DNA of 64,000 nucleotides from Spiroplasma clarkii. GTDB taxonomy: Bacteria > Bacillota_I > Bacilli_A > Mycoplasmatales > Mycoplasmataceae. The notes under the pieces are model-generated. The model saw only the letters and a program-made list of their open reading frames with translations. It was not told where the DNA came from and searched no databases. The position numbers and the translations under genes were made by a program. The stretch covers positions 496,001 through 560,000 of the forward strand of contig NZ_CP024870.1 of assembly GCF_002795265.1 (NCBI RefSeq), read 5' to 3'. Below, piece after piece: positions 9,143 to 18,308 of this stretch; within the stretch, counting starts at the first letter, position 1; every line of letters begins with the position of its first letter.

Positions 9143-9990
9143 TTAAATGGGAGCTTAATATAATTAAATGCTTAGTTGTTGAGGAATTTATCTACAATGA
9201 ATTCAAAATACCTAAAAATGGCTTATTAAAAATTGCTCAACTTCCAAAAAGTACATACTATGAATGAGTGAAGCAAGGGAAACCTAGGGTAAGATATTAT
9301 GATCATGATTTTTATTTAAATATTGAGCAGAGCTTTATTGATTCAGGAAAAACCTATGGTTGTAAAAGAATTGCAATAGATTTGCTCACTAAGGGGATAG
9401 CTAAGTCATCACATAAAAAAATATTGAGATACTTTAAAATGAGAAGCATCTCCACCAATAATCATGTGAAATGAAAAAATAAGGTAGCAAAACCTGAAAA
9501 GGTTGGTAAATACCCAAACTTGTTAACTGATCCTGAAAATTTTGATAAGTATGGTGATGTTTTTTCAGTAGACATAACAGAAAAGGAATTCAATGGTGAA
9601 AGATACTATACCTGTGGTTTTTATCATATTAAAATGAAAAAAATATTTGGTTTAGTAACAGAAAAAAATAAAGGGAATCAACTTGTAGAAAAATCATTTC
9701 TAAAAATGACTGATGAATTTGGTGTCTTCTTGCCAAACAGTGTAATACACTCAGATAATGGTTCTGAATTTAAAGCATATAATTATAAGTTGATGCTAAT
9801 GTACTTTAATTTGATTCCAAGCATGTCAAGAATAGCCAAGTCTACAGATAATGGTTGGATTGAAGGGTTTTGATCAGTTTTTAAAAGAGAATGCTTAAAA
9901 GAAAATTACTGTTATAAAGGACTTGCTGAGTATCAGCTAAATGCAAGTTTATATCAAAAATTTTACAATTATGTGAGAATAAAGTTGTAA
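9133..9990 (+). CDS. IS3-family transposase orfB (DDE integrase domain)
   Basis: Open from the frame -1 region at 9133 to TAA 9988-9990, about 285 residues, probably made only as an orfAB fusion. Motifs: STYYEW, YGCKRI, then the DDE core with VDIT (first Asp), HSDNGSEF (second Asp) and FWSVFKRE (Glu). TGA at 9265, 9472 and 9871 read as Trp. No independent ribosome site near its beginning. Intact, so copy 1 should be active. Confidence 0.88.
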
Positions 9991-10022
9991 AATATGTGTG
10001 TCCGGAAAAAGGTTACCTGTCA

Positions 10023-10036
10023 TTTGCTACCAAGTT
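10023..10036. repeat. 14-bp target duplication, right, IS copy 1
   Basis: TTTGCTACCAAGTT, exact copy of 8748-8761. Confidence 0.85.
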
Positions 10037-10058
10037 CGAGTAATTGACCAATAATAAG

Positions 10059-10087
10059 TTAAACATATAGTTTGAAAAGTGTATAAT
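10059..10087 (+). promoter_or_regulatory. Promoter with internal palindrome-like element
   Basis: TTAAAC at 10059-10064 and TATAAT at 10082-10087, 17 bases apart. The spacer holds ACATATAGTTTGAAAA, a motif that recurs before the genes at 22221 and 25889. Confidence 0.55.
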
Positions 10088-10119
10088 ATAAGTAGAAAGC
10101 AAGAAACTAGGTAGAGATT

Positions 10120-10695
10120 ATGAGAACAAACCCCACTGTCGAAGAATATATTAATAAATTAAGTAAATTTCAAGCTGAATTTAAAGCTATGCGAGCACTG
10201 TTAATGGAATTTGAGTTAGATGAAGAATTTAAATGATGAACTCCAGTTTATGACTATAATGGTAAGAATGTAGTGATTTTAGGTAAGTTTAAAACTGAGT
10301 GTGTTTTTTCCTTTGTTAAAGGGAGTTTATTAAAAGATCCTTACCAAATTTTACAAGCACCAGGACCAAATGCTCAGGGTGGGAAAATTATAAGATTTGC
10401 AAATGTTGCTGAAATTGAAGCCTTAGCTGATAAGATTAAAGAGTATATTCAAGAAGCAATTGAAAATGAAAGATTGGGTTTAAAAATTGTTTACAAGGAT
10501 TACCCACTTCCTGATGAACTTGTAGAAATTTTAGCATCAAACCCAGAACTAAGTGTTGCTTGAGACAAATTGACAAAGGGGCGTCAAAAAGGTTATGTTT
10601 TATATTTTTCATCAGCAAAACAATCTGCTACCCGAATTGCTAGAATTGAAAAAAATATTGACAAAATTCTTGCAGGAAAAGGAATGCATGATTAG
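10120..10695 (+). CDS. DUF1801 / YdeI-like protein
   Basis: 191 residues, soluble. MRTNPTVEEYINKLSKFQAEFKAMRALL... followed by WWTPVYDYNGKNVVILGKFKTECVFSFVKGSLLKDP and a C-terminal LTKGRQKGYVLYFSSAKQSATRIARIEKNIDKIL. The latter is the YdeI/OmpD-associated tail, in which the K-G-R-x-x-Y and the S-A-K-x-x-x-T-R-x-x-R-I pattern is recognisable. The molecular role of the family is not established. TGA at 10234 and 10561 give Trp. It has its own promoter and terminator, so a single-gene unit just downstream of IS copy 1. Confidence 0.75.
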
Positions 10696-10737
10696 AATTC
10701 TAGCTGATCATTAAAGATAAATTAGAAAATGATTTGA

Positions 10738-10778
10738 AAAAATGTTTTAAATTTCTTAAAACATTTTTTTATTTTTTG
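10738..10778 (+). terminator. Terminator after DUF1801-like gene
   Basis: AAATGTTTTAA and TTAAAACATTT around an ATTTC loop, followed by a long T run. Confidence 0.8.
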
Positions 10779-10983
10779 TTAAACTTAGATTATTGAACTA
10801 TATCTGATCAAAAGAGTGCAAAGTATTTTTTCTTTATGATAAAGCATTTTTGAAAATTTTAATTTAGCTGCAAATTTTGTTATTTGTCAACGATTAATTA
10901 ATTGTAGAACAGAATTGAACTACTTGTCTATAAAGTTTGCAAACAAAACTATGGGCAAATAATTTGAAAGGACATAATTAATT

Positions 10984-11538
10984 ATGAGTCTAAAATTAAA
11001 AATAGGAGAAATATTCCTTATTATTACTGATGCAGATATCAAAATGCTATTTGAAAAATTAATCGGTAGGTTTGATGATATACTAGTTAAAGAGTACGAA
11101 AAACTTGAAAAAGTTTTAACTGGAAAGGAAAGAAAAATGTTTAAAAAAACTATTGATGCTACCAAAAGGGAGCTAAATGTTTTCAATTTTGCTGACATGC
11201 CATCAGACTGTCAAAAATTTGTTGATGAAGCAATTGAAAGAACTAAAAAAGTGATGGAAGAATTGATGTTTAAACAACTTCAATATTTTCAAAAACGTGA
11301 AGCAGAATTCAAAATACGTGAGGAATGATTTAAACAACGTGAAGCAGAATTTAAAGAACGCGAAGCAGAATTCAAACAACGTGAAGCAGAATTTAGAAAA
11401 AAGGAACTATTAATGCAGGCTGAAATAAATGAATTAAAACAGAAAGAAAAATCATTTAGGCAACGAGAAATAATAATGCAAGATCAAATTAGTCAATTAA
11501 AACAAGAAATTATGGAACTTAAAAGATTAATAAACTAG
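10984..11538 (+). CDS. Coiled-coil protein with 21-bp repeats (paralogue A)
   Basis: 184 residues, no membrane segment. Residues 1-95 form a helical domain (MSLKLKIGEIFLIITDADIK..., LIGRFDDILVKEYEKLEKVLTGKE). From residue 105 there is a charged coiled coil in which the heptad (Q/K)REAEFK is repeated five times, encoded by five 21-base units at 11296-11400. TGA at 11326 is Trp. GAAAGGACATAATTAATT precedes the ATG. The paralogue at 11766 lacks most of the repeats. Function unknown; the architecture is that of small scaffold or nucleoid-associated proteins, but this is only a guess. Confidence 0.75.
11296..11400 (+). repeat. Five in-frame 21-bp tandem repeats
   Basis: Units of the type CGTGAAGCAGAATTCAAAnnn, in register at 11296, 11317, 11338, 11359 and 11380; the second unit is the most diverged (GAGGAATGATTT). 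Each adds one heptad, so copy number changes lengthen the coiled coil without breaking the frame. Confidence 0.85.
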
Positions 11539-11540
11539 CC

Positions 11541-11576
11541 AAAAAATACTCAATCATTAGTTGAGTATTTTTTATT
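11541..11576 (+). terminator. Terminator after paralogue A
   Basis: AAATACTCAA and TTGAGTATTT around TCATTAG, then a T run; begins 3 bases after the TAG. Confidence 0.85.
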
Positions 11577-11765
11577 TAACTTTAAATGAAACCAAGTAAA
11601 AGCAAAATAGTCTATGCATTCTTTAAATATAATCAAGGGTTATTTGTGACAATCAGCAAATTTTATTTTTAACTGATGATAATTAATTATAGAGCAGAAT
11701 TGAATTGCTTGCCTAAAAAATTTACAAACTAGACTTTAGACAAATTTTTCGAAAGTAATTTTAAG

Positions 11766-12215
11766 ATGAATTTAAAATTAAAAATTGCAGAAGTTTTTCT
11801 TTTAATTGATAAGGATAGCATAAAAATGCAACTTGAAAAATTAATTGGTAGATATGACGATATACTAATTACAGAGTATGAAAGGCTTGAAAAAATCTTA
11901 ACAGGAGAGGAAAAAAACATGTTTGGTAAAAATGTTGATTCAAATAAAAAAGAATTAAATGAATACAAATTTGAAGGAATACCACGAAGTTGTCAACCAT
12001 TTGTTGATGCAGCAATTGCAAGCACTAAAAAAATGATGGAAGAATTAATGTTAAAACAATTTCAATATTTTCAAAAAAGAGAATCAATAATGCAGGCTGA
12101 AATAAATGAATTAAAACAGAGAGAAGAAGCATTTAGACAAAGAGAGCTAATAATGCAGGCTGAAATAAGTCAATTAAAGCAAGAAATTAAAGAACTTAAA
12201 AATTTAATAAACTAG
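11766..12215 (+). CDS. Coiled-coil protein (paralogue B)
   Basis: 149 residues, similar to paralogue A along its whole length: MNLKLKIAEVFLLIDKDSIKMQLEKLIGRYDDILITEYERLEKILTGEEKNMF, then AAIASTKKMMEELMLKQFQYFQKRE and a shorter coiled coil with QAEI(N/S)(E/Q)LKQ repeated twice. The 90 bases upstream also match those upstream of paralogue A (ATTAATTaTAGAgCAGAATTGAA type), so the duplication includes the leader and presumably the promoter. GAAAGTAATTTTAAG gives only a modest ribosome site. Function unknown. Confidence 0.75.
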   Translation: MNLKLKIAEVFLLIDKDSIKMQLEKLIGRYDDILITEYERLEKILTGEEKNMFGKNVDSNKKELNEYKFEGIPRSCQPFVDAAIASTKKMMEELMLKQFQYFQKRESIMQAEINELKQREEAFRQRELIMQAEISQLKQEIKELKNLIN

Positions 12216-12298
12216 TTATTATCTAAATACTCAATTGAGTATAAACACCATAACTTATTTAATAATTTAGAATAGAACTAGAATACAATTGATATCCC

Positions 12299-12331
12299 AA
12301 AAAAGAGATTATTTTAATAATCTCTTTTTTA
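12299..12331. terminator. Bidirectional terminator between convergent genes
   Basis: AAAAAAGAGATTATT and AATAATCTCTTTTTT; symmetric, so it can serve both paralogue B and the minus-strand regulator. A further palindrome ATACTCAATTGAGTAT lies at 12227-12242. Confidence 0.75.
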
Positions 12332-12421
12332 CTTTACATTTTCAGTTTAGTAATTTAAGTAAAAAAATGCCCTTTAGAAACAAAAGTCAGTAACTTTATT
12401 TGCAAATCTTGGCATTTACTT

Positions 12422-13153
12422 TTAAATGTAATCATTTAAAGTAGATAATAAGAGAATAATCGATATTATTTCAGAAATTTGCTTATTTTTTTTAAAGCAT
12501 GGTAAGGCTAAATTATAGAATATTTTATTATTTTCATAAGCAAGATTAGGTTGATTTGAAATATTAATGCTCATAATTCTTTTATTAAATAATTCTTTAA
12601 GCAATGAGAAATACTTTTCAGATTCTCTTAAAATAATATTTATAAAAACATCATTTTGATCAAAATGATTTAACATTGTTTCATCCATATTACTAATATT
12701 TAAGATTTGAACATTACTTCTTTTGAAAACAAAATCTAAGATTGAAGTTGTAATCATTCCAGTTGATAAGACATCTGAAACAATGAAAATTCGGCGCTTA
12801 GTAATTAGCAATTCTCTTAGATCTAAAAAAATGTTATTAGAATTAAGTCACTCAGAGATAAGTTTGATATTCTTGATAGTACTAAACTCAATCTCATTGT
12901 CAAGATCATGTTTTTTTTGAATAAATTTCTCATTTTCAGTAAGTAAAGAGTAGTAAAATTCATTGAAATTTTTAAACCCAATTTTATTAATATACCTTGA
13001 CAGGGTAGCTTTAGAACAATGGGTGTTTTCAACAATGTATTTATGGGTTCAGATTTTAATATTGTTAAGATCTGCAATTAAAAACTTTGAAATAATTGAC
13101 TCTAATGTATCATCATTTGCATTAAGTTTAATTATTTTTTCAATAATTTTCAT
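12422..13153 (-). CDS. MurR/RpiR-family regulator, divergent from ascorbate-type PTS operon
   Basis: 243 residues from ATG 13153, which has GGAAG 8 bases before it; an in-frame ATG at 13168 would add 5 residues but has no ribosome site. The helix-turn-helix is clear: WTHKYIVENTHCSKATLSRYINKIGFKNFNEFYY. The C-terminal domain is the SIS-type effector region in outline (RIFIVSDVLSTGM...), though shorter and less typical than in most members. Two TGA codons are Trp. It is transcribed away from the PTS operon at 13290 and is its probable regulator. Confidence 0.8.
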
Positions 13154-13219
13154 ATTCTTAACTTCCATTCTATTTACATTATTATTTTATATTTATTTTA
13201 TAGCTATTCTTAAAAATTG

Positions 13220-13249
13220 GAACATGTTTTGCTTAATAAAACTTGTTTC
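13220..13249. promoter_or_regulatory. Imperfect inverted repeat in divergent promoter region
   Basis: GAACATGTTTT and AAAACTTGTTTC flank GCTTAAT, between the regulator and the IIB gene. A possible operator for the RpiR protein. Confidence 0.35.
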
Positions 13250-13289
13250 ATTACAATTTATGCAATTATCAAAGTGAAAGGAGCATGTA

Positions 13290-13583
13290 ATGAAAAAATT
13301 AAAAATTTGTACAGTTTGCGGTAATGGGTTAGGTTCATCGCTTGTCATTGAAATCAATGTCCAAAGAGTTATTGATGAAAATAACCTTAATGCAGATGTC
13401 GAACACAAAAATTTAAACTCATATACTCAAGAAAATGATTATGACATTGTGATTTGTGGTAGTGATTTAGCAGATCAAATTACAGTAGTATATGGGCACA
13501 AACTCACATTAACTAATTTAATTGATTTTGATGAAGTTAATGAAAAGATTTTATCTGTTTTACAGAATATAAAGGAGAAATAG
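13290..13583 (+). CDS. PTS enzyme IIB, ascorbate/galactitol type
   Basis: 97 residues. MKKLKICTVCGNGLGSSLVIEINV has the phosphorylated Cys10 followed by G-N-G-L-G-S-S, the loop of UlaB-like IIB proteins. GAAAGGAGCATGTA precedes the ATG. The IIC begins 2 bases after the stop. It takes phosphate from a IIA, most likely the UlaC-like protein at the end of this operon (18289), and gives it to the sugar carried by the UlaA-like IIC. Confidence 0.9.
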   Translation: MKKLKICTVCGNGLGSSLVIEINVQRVIDENNLNADVEHKNLNSYTQENDYDIVICGSDLADQITVVYGHKLTLTNLIDFDEVNEKILSVLQNIKEK

Positions 13584-13584
13584 T

Positions 13585-15141
13585 ATGTGATTTGTAAATT
13601 TTCTTAAAGAATTTATTGGAGCACCTGCCATCTTACTTGGTTTATTTGCCTTATTGGGTTGTATTTTACAAAAAAAAGGCTTCACTCAAACCTTAACTGC
13701 CACTTTAAAAACTATTATTGGTTTTGTAGTAATGCAAGCAGGGGCTGCAATTTTAACTCTAACTTTAACAAATTTAAGTATTTTATTTCAAGAACTATTT
13801 GGCTTAACTGGAGCAATACCTTTAAATGAAGCTACTGCTGCAATTTTAGCAGAAATTACCCCTAAAATTGTTGCCATTGGTTCATTAATAATGATTTTTG
13901 CAATGCTAGTCAATATTTTATTAGCTAAATTTTCAAGATTTAAATACATTTATTTATCAGGACATTGTTTATTTTACATGTCAGTTATGTTAGCTGGAAC
14001 TGCAAGTATGGTGGGAATTTTAAATATTAACACTATTGAAGGTTACATCATGGCAGTAGTTACTGGAGCATTATGTATGGGAATTTATATGACTTTACAA
14101 CCAGCTATGTTACAAAAAAGAACAAAACAAATTACCAATTCAGATAAATTAGCTTTGGCTCACACTGGTGCTTTTGGTTACTTGTTATCTGCAAACATTG
14201 GTGAATTAATTTACAAAATTAGAAAAGGTAAAGTAAAATCTACTGAATCAATTAAATTCCCCAAAGGATTGGCAATTTTTAGAAACACAACAATTGCTAT
14301 TGCTATCTTAATGTTTATTATTTACATGGCAATTTATATTCCAGTTGGAATTAAATATGAATTAGGAAAAATAGAACCTGGTGCTGCTTATAGTATTTTA
14401 AGTAGTGGAAACTGACTGGTTAATGGAATGATTGGGGGAATTCAATTTGCTGCAGCAGTAGAAATTATCTTATTAGGGGTAAGAACTTTTATTGCAGAAA
14501 TTGTCCCAGCTTTTAAAGGGGTTTCACAAAGAATGATCAAAGACTCAAAACCAGGAGTTGACTGTCCAGTAGTATTTCCTTATGCACCCAATGCAGTTAT
14601 TATTGGCTTTATTTCAGCATTTGCTGGTGCACTTGTTGCAATGGGAATTTCTTTTGCCATTGGTTTTCAAGTAGAAGCAATTGTTTATATTGTTTTACCT
14701 TCAATTATGAACATCTTTTTCCAAGGTGGAACTTCAGCAGTATACGGAAATATTAAAGGTGGAATTTTAGGGGCCATCATTGGACCATTTATTCAAAGTA
14801 TCATTTTCCACTTAGTGCCAATTATTTTTCTAGCAGCAAAATGATTACCCGAAGTTAGCGATGCTTCAACTCTAAATCAAGTTGGTTGAGGCGATACTGA
14901 CTACTTACTTGGAGCTTTTAGTGCTATTTTTGGATTTATGGGAACAGCTGGTGGTTATGTTTACCTAGGAGTTTTAGCAGCAGTAGTTGTCGGACTAATT
15001 GTTGATGGAACTATTAAAGATAAAAAAATTAAAAAATTAAGTTTAACAGCAGAAACTAGTGCAGAAATTAAAACTGAAAAAATAACTAAAGCTGCCAAAT
15101 CAAAAGAAGAACAAATAAAAGGGGAAGTTAAAAATGAGTAA
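13585..15141 (+). CDS. PTS enzyme IIC, ascorbate (UlaA) type
   Basis: 518 residues, polytopic. The start MWFVNFLKEFIGAPAILLGLFALLGCILQKKGF is the UlaA hallmark, with later typical segments (FPYAPNAVIIGFISAFAGALV, GGTSAVYGN-KGG). Beyond the last span there is a Lys/Glu-rich cytoplasmic tail of about 45 residues. Trp at positions coded by TGA (second codon, 14413, 14842). The 3' end overlaps the next start by 8 bases. Imports a sugar acid or polyol-like substrate with phosphorylation; the exact substrate is not readable from sequence. Confidence 0.9.
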
Positions 15142-15577
15142 TTTTGAAATATTTTCACCATGTGATTTGAAAATATTGTCTACCACTATTCATAAAGTAA
15201 CTAATAAAACTATTTTAAAAATTGTTTTTACACCTTTAAATGAAAAATTTCAAATTCCACTTGATGGAGTAGTTAGTGTTATTAAACCTTTTAACTATTA
15301 TTATGAAATTTCAAATAAAAAAAATAATGTCTCAGTCAACTTAACAATTGGTGAAGAATCAGAACAAGCCTTTGGAGTCGGTTTTGACATGAAAGTTGTG
15401 GTGGGTCAACCAGTTTCGGTTGGAGATCGGCTACTAACAATTGATAAAGAGGAACTGGCAAACAGTATTAAGTCATTGAATTCAATTCTTGAAATAATTG
15501 TTGACGATGATTTAAAGATTGACTTTGCCAAACTTAAATTACAAAAAGAATATTTAAGTGGAGAACAAATTATATAA
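15134..15577 (+). CDS. IIA-Glc-like protein lacking both active-site histidines
   Basis: 147 residues matching the PTS IIA-glucose fold along its length: IFSPCDLKIL (usual I-x-x-P-x-x-G), IPLDGVVSVI, the F-x-V-G-F repeat region and VGQPVSVGDRLLTID. At the two histidines of the family the protein has Tyr55 (in NYYYEI, usual N-H-A-F/I) and Thr71 (in NLTIG, usual V-H-F/I-G). It should therefore not be phosphorylated and is better seen as a binding or regulatory protein. AGGGGAAGTTAAAA gives the ribosome site; it overlaps the IIC gene by 8 bases and precedes the aldolase. Confidence 0.7.
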   Translation: MSNFEIFSPCDLKILSTTIHKVTNKTILKIVFTPLNEKFQIPLDGVVSVIKPFNYYYEISNKKNNVSVNLTIGEESEQAFGVGFDMKVVVGQPVSVGDRLLTIDKEELANSIKSLNSILEIIVDDDLKIDFAKLKLQKEYLSGEQII

Positions 15578-15588
15578 GGGGGAAAATT

Positions 15589-16446
15589 ATGCCATTAGTA
15601 ACCACAAAAGAAATACTAACCAAAGCTGTGGCACAAAATTATGCAGTGCCACATATTAATATTTCAAATCTAGAACACTTTGACACCATTTTAAGCACAG
15701 CAGCAAAACTAAAATCACCAATAATTGTGGCTTTTACCACAGGATTAATTAAGTATTATGGTGATGAAATTTTAGAAGGACTTTGCAGTGCAGCTAGTAA
15801 AAAGTATCAAATTCCATTTGCTGTTCATTTAGACCATCACAAAGACCCAAAAGATATTTTTACAAGAATTAAAAAAAATAAATACATAACTTCAGTTATG
15901 ATTGATGCATCACTTGTTGACTTTGAAAAAAATGTTGCAATCACAAAAGATGTGGTTGAGTTTTGTTCAAAAAAAGGAATAAGTGTTGAAGCAGAACTTG
16001 GAGCAATCCAAGGAACTGAAGATGATCATTCTAGTGCTGATGCTTTTTATACAGATCCAAATTTGGCAATTGAATTTATTAAGCAAACAAAAATTGATGC
16101 CCTAGCAATTTCCATTGGAACAGTTCATGGTTGTGTCACAAAACTTGCACCAAGTTTGGATTTAAAAAGACTTGAACAATTAAGAAAAACTACAACAATC
16201 CCTTTGGTCTTGCATGGTTGTTCAGGTTTAAATGATGAACAAATAAAAACTGTTGTTAGCAAAGGGATTGCTAAAATAAATATTGCCACAGAATTTAAAG
16301 TGGTCTTCCATGATGGCTTGGTAAAGTATTTACATGAACATCCAACTGAAACTGATTCAAGATTATTTTTTGGTGCAGCAAATAAAAATGTTAAAAATCT
16401 TTTAGAGTCAAAAATAAAATTATTTAATTCTGAAAATAAAGGTTAA
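15589..16446 (+). CDS. Class II (zinc) ketose-bisphosphate aldolase
   Basis: 285 residues, full length for the fructose/tagatose-bisphosphate aldolase family. HLDHHKD holds the metal-binding His and catalytic Asp, AELGAIQG the metal-stabilising Glu, IGTVHGC and LHGCSGL the second and third zinc histidine regions, KINIATEFK the phosphate-binding Asn. It splits a ketose 1,6-bisphosphate (or ketose-1-phosphate) into two C3 units. AGGGGGAAAATT precedes the ATG. Its place in a PTS operon suggests catabolism of the imported sugar rather than central glycolysis. Confidence 0.9.
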   Translation: MPLVTTKEILTKAVAQNYAVPHINISNLEHFDTILSTAAKLKSPIIVAFTTGLIKYYGDEILEGLCSAASKKYQIPFAVHLDHHKDPKDIFTRIKKNKYITSVMIDASLVDFEKNVAITKDVVEFCSKKGISVEAELGAIQGTEDDHSSADAFYTDPNLAIEFIKQTKIDALAISIGTVHGCVTKLAPSLDLKRLEQLRKTTTIPLVLHGCSGLNDEQIKTVVSKGIAKINIATEFKVVFHDGLVKYLHEHPTETDSRLFFGAANKNVKNLLESKIKLFNSENKG

Positions 16447-18308
16447 TGAAATATTTATTTAAAAATTTTTCAAGAACAATTAATCGTGACCAAGCTCTGA
16501 AAGAAATTGCCAACCTAATTACAGATTCAGAAGTGATAAATTCAAATATTGTTGATGGGTTTATTAAACGAGAAGAAATTATTTCAACTGGAATTGGAAA
16601 TCAAATTGCCATTCCCCATTGTCAAGTTGCTGGAATCACTGATGACTACTTAGTTTTTTTAAAAGTTAAAAAGCAAATTGATTGAAATAGTCTTGATGAA
16701 AAGCCAGTAGAATACATTTTTGGAATTGTTACTCAAGAAAATAGTGATAAGCATTTAGAGATTATTGCTTTCATTTCAAATCTATTAATTGATGCTGCTG
16801 TCAAATCTAAAATCATCAATGTGAAATCTCAAAAAGATTTTGTTAAACTCATTTTAGATTTTAAAAATGAAAAACAAAATTTAGAAATGCAATTAGAAGA
16901 GAAAACAACTTTGCAAGTAAACAACTATGACATTGTAGCAATAACTTGTTGTCCAAGTGGATTGGCTCATACTTTTATTGCTGAAAAAATTTTATACAAC
17001 TATGGCAGAGAAGAAAATTTAAAAGTAAAAGTTGAAACAAGAGGAAGAGATGGTATTCAAAATAAACTTACCAAAGATGATGTTAAGAATGCAAAAATAT
17101 TTATCCAAGCAATTGATAGACCAGTAGTTTTAGAAGAGTATTACAATTTAAACAAAAATATTATTAAAACTTCAACAGTCAATGTTGTAAATAACCTAAA
17201 GAAAGTAATTTCAAATCAAAGAAAAAATAAATCAATTATTACTGGTACAGAATTTTATACAGCATTTGTGGGAACTACAATAAATCTTAGCTTTGCAATA
17301 AAGTTAATTATGCTAGTTTTGGGGCTATTATCATTTTTGAAATGATATTTAAATGTTGAAATTATTAAATTTGAATCTTTAAATTTATTACTTCAAACAA
17401 GTGCAGCAATATTAATTGCTATTTATTCGAGTTATATTCTTGCAAGCCTTTTTGGAGAAACAAAATTTTGAGTAACTTTAATTGCTTTTATCCCATCAAT
17501 ATTTAAACTAACCTCAATCACAGCAATTTGTGGATCATTTATCTACATTACTGTTGGCTTAATGATTTATTTTCAAATTTGTAAATTGACTTTAAATAAA
17601 ATTAATAAGCAAATTTTAAAGAAAAATCTAATTATGATTGCTGACGGTTTAGTTTTAGTAATAATCTTTTTAACAAATTATTTATACTTACTAGATTATT
17701 TAAAACACATTGATTGGGTTGTGTTTAAAACATTTGCCTACTTAAATCAACACTGGTACATCAATCAAATCTTAGTATTTTTATTATTAGTTTTATATAC
17801 CATTGATTTAGGAGGTAAAATTAATAAAGTAAGTATGATGTTGTGTTACAATTTGATCTTATTTAGTTTAAGCCAAGGTCTTTTGGCAATCTATTTATAT
17901 TCAGGTACAGTACTATTATTTGCTCCAACTTTTCCAAATCTTGTTTATGGAATATCTGCATTAATTAATAAAGATAAAAAATACTTTAAAATATTAATGA
18001 AAGATACTTTATTACCAAAAACTGAGAGTTGTCAAAATTATCTTCAAAAAAATGGTAAGGTTGTTCTCTTGTCATTAATTTTAACCTACCTATTAATGTC
18101 ATTTGGAATCTGCTATTTAAAAATTCAGTACTTTATTTTCTTGAGTTCTCCTTTAGGAGCATTAATTGGATTTTTATATCAACCTGTCTTGTTTTGGGGA
18201 GTAGCATATTTGTGTGTCTTATTTGGTACAGTAGCTTTTGGGGTCTTAGTAAATGAAATTATACTTAAATTTCAAGGAGGTTATAAAAATGAACAAATTA
18301 GTGGATAA
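16446..18308 (+). CDS. Fructose-type PTS enzyme IIABC, divergent
   Basis: 620 residues in one frame with TGA Trp at 16683, 17343 and 17469. Domain order: IIA residues 1-145 with the phosphorylated His in GIGNQIAIPHCQ; IIB residues 155-255 with AITCCPSGLAHTFIAEKI (phosphocysteine in C-C-P-S-G-x-A-H-T); IIC from about residue 280 with eight or more hydrophobic spans and the fructose-IIC motif DLGGKINK. The IIC is shorter and much more diverged than in ordinary fructose transporters. The ATG overlaps the aldolase stop. The second EIIC type in this operon. Confidence 0.82.

Larger units (their letters stand above)
8762..10022 (+). mobile_element. IS3-family (IS150-like) insertion sequence, copy 1
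   Basis: 1261 bp, TG...CA ends. The terminal inverted repeats share the exact core ACCTTTTTCCGGACA (left at 8771-8785, complement near the right end). It carries orfA and orfB in the -1 relation typical of IS3 elements. Copy 2 at 20774-22034 has the same length and, by eye, differs only at two adjacent bases (TG at 9104-9105 against CA). Near-identity and intact duplications indicate recent movement. It lies just past the terminator of the PTS operon. Confidence 0.92.

Noticed and set aside
10270-10272. GTG at 10270 region or ATG 10273-type late starts for the DUF1801-like gene
   Set aside because: The upstream ATG 10120 has a ribosome site and the intervening residues, including two TGA Trp codons, fit the family N-terminus.
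11296-11400. CRISPR-like array
   Set aside because: The units are contiguous 21-bp in-frame repeats without spacers and encode coiled-coil heptads.
12963-13277. Plus-strand hydrophobic reading frame opposite the RpiR gene
   Set aside because: The minus strand encodes a recognisable helix-turn-helix here; the plus-strand frame is its antisense shadow.
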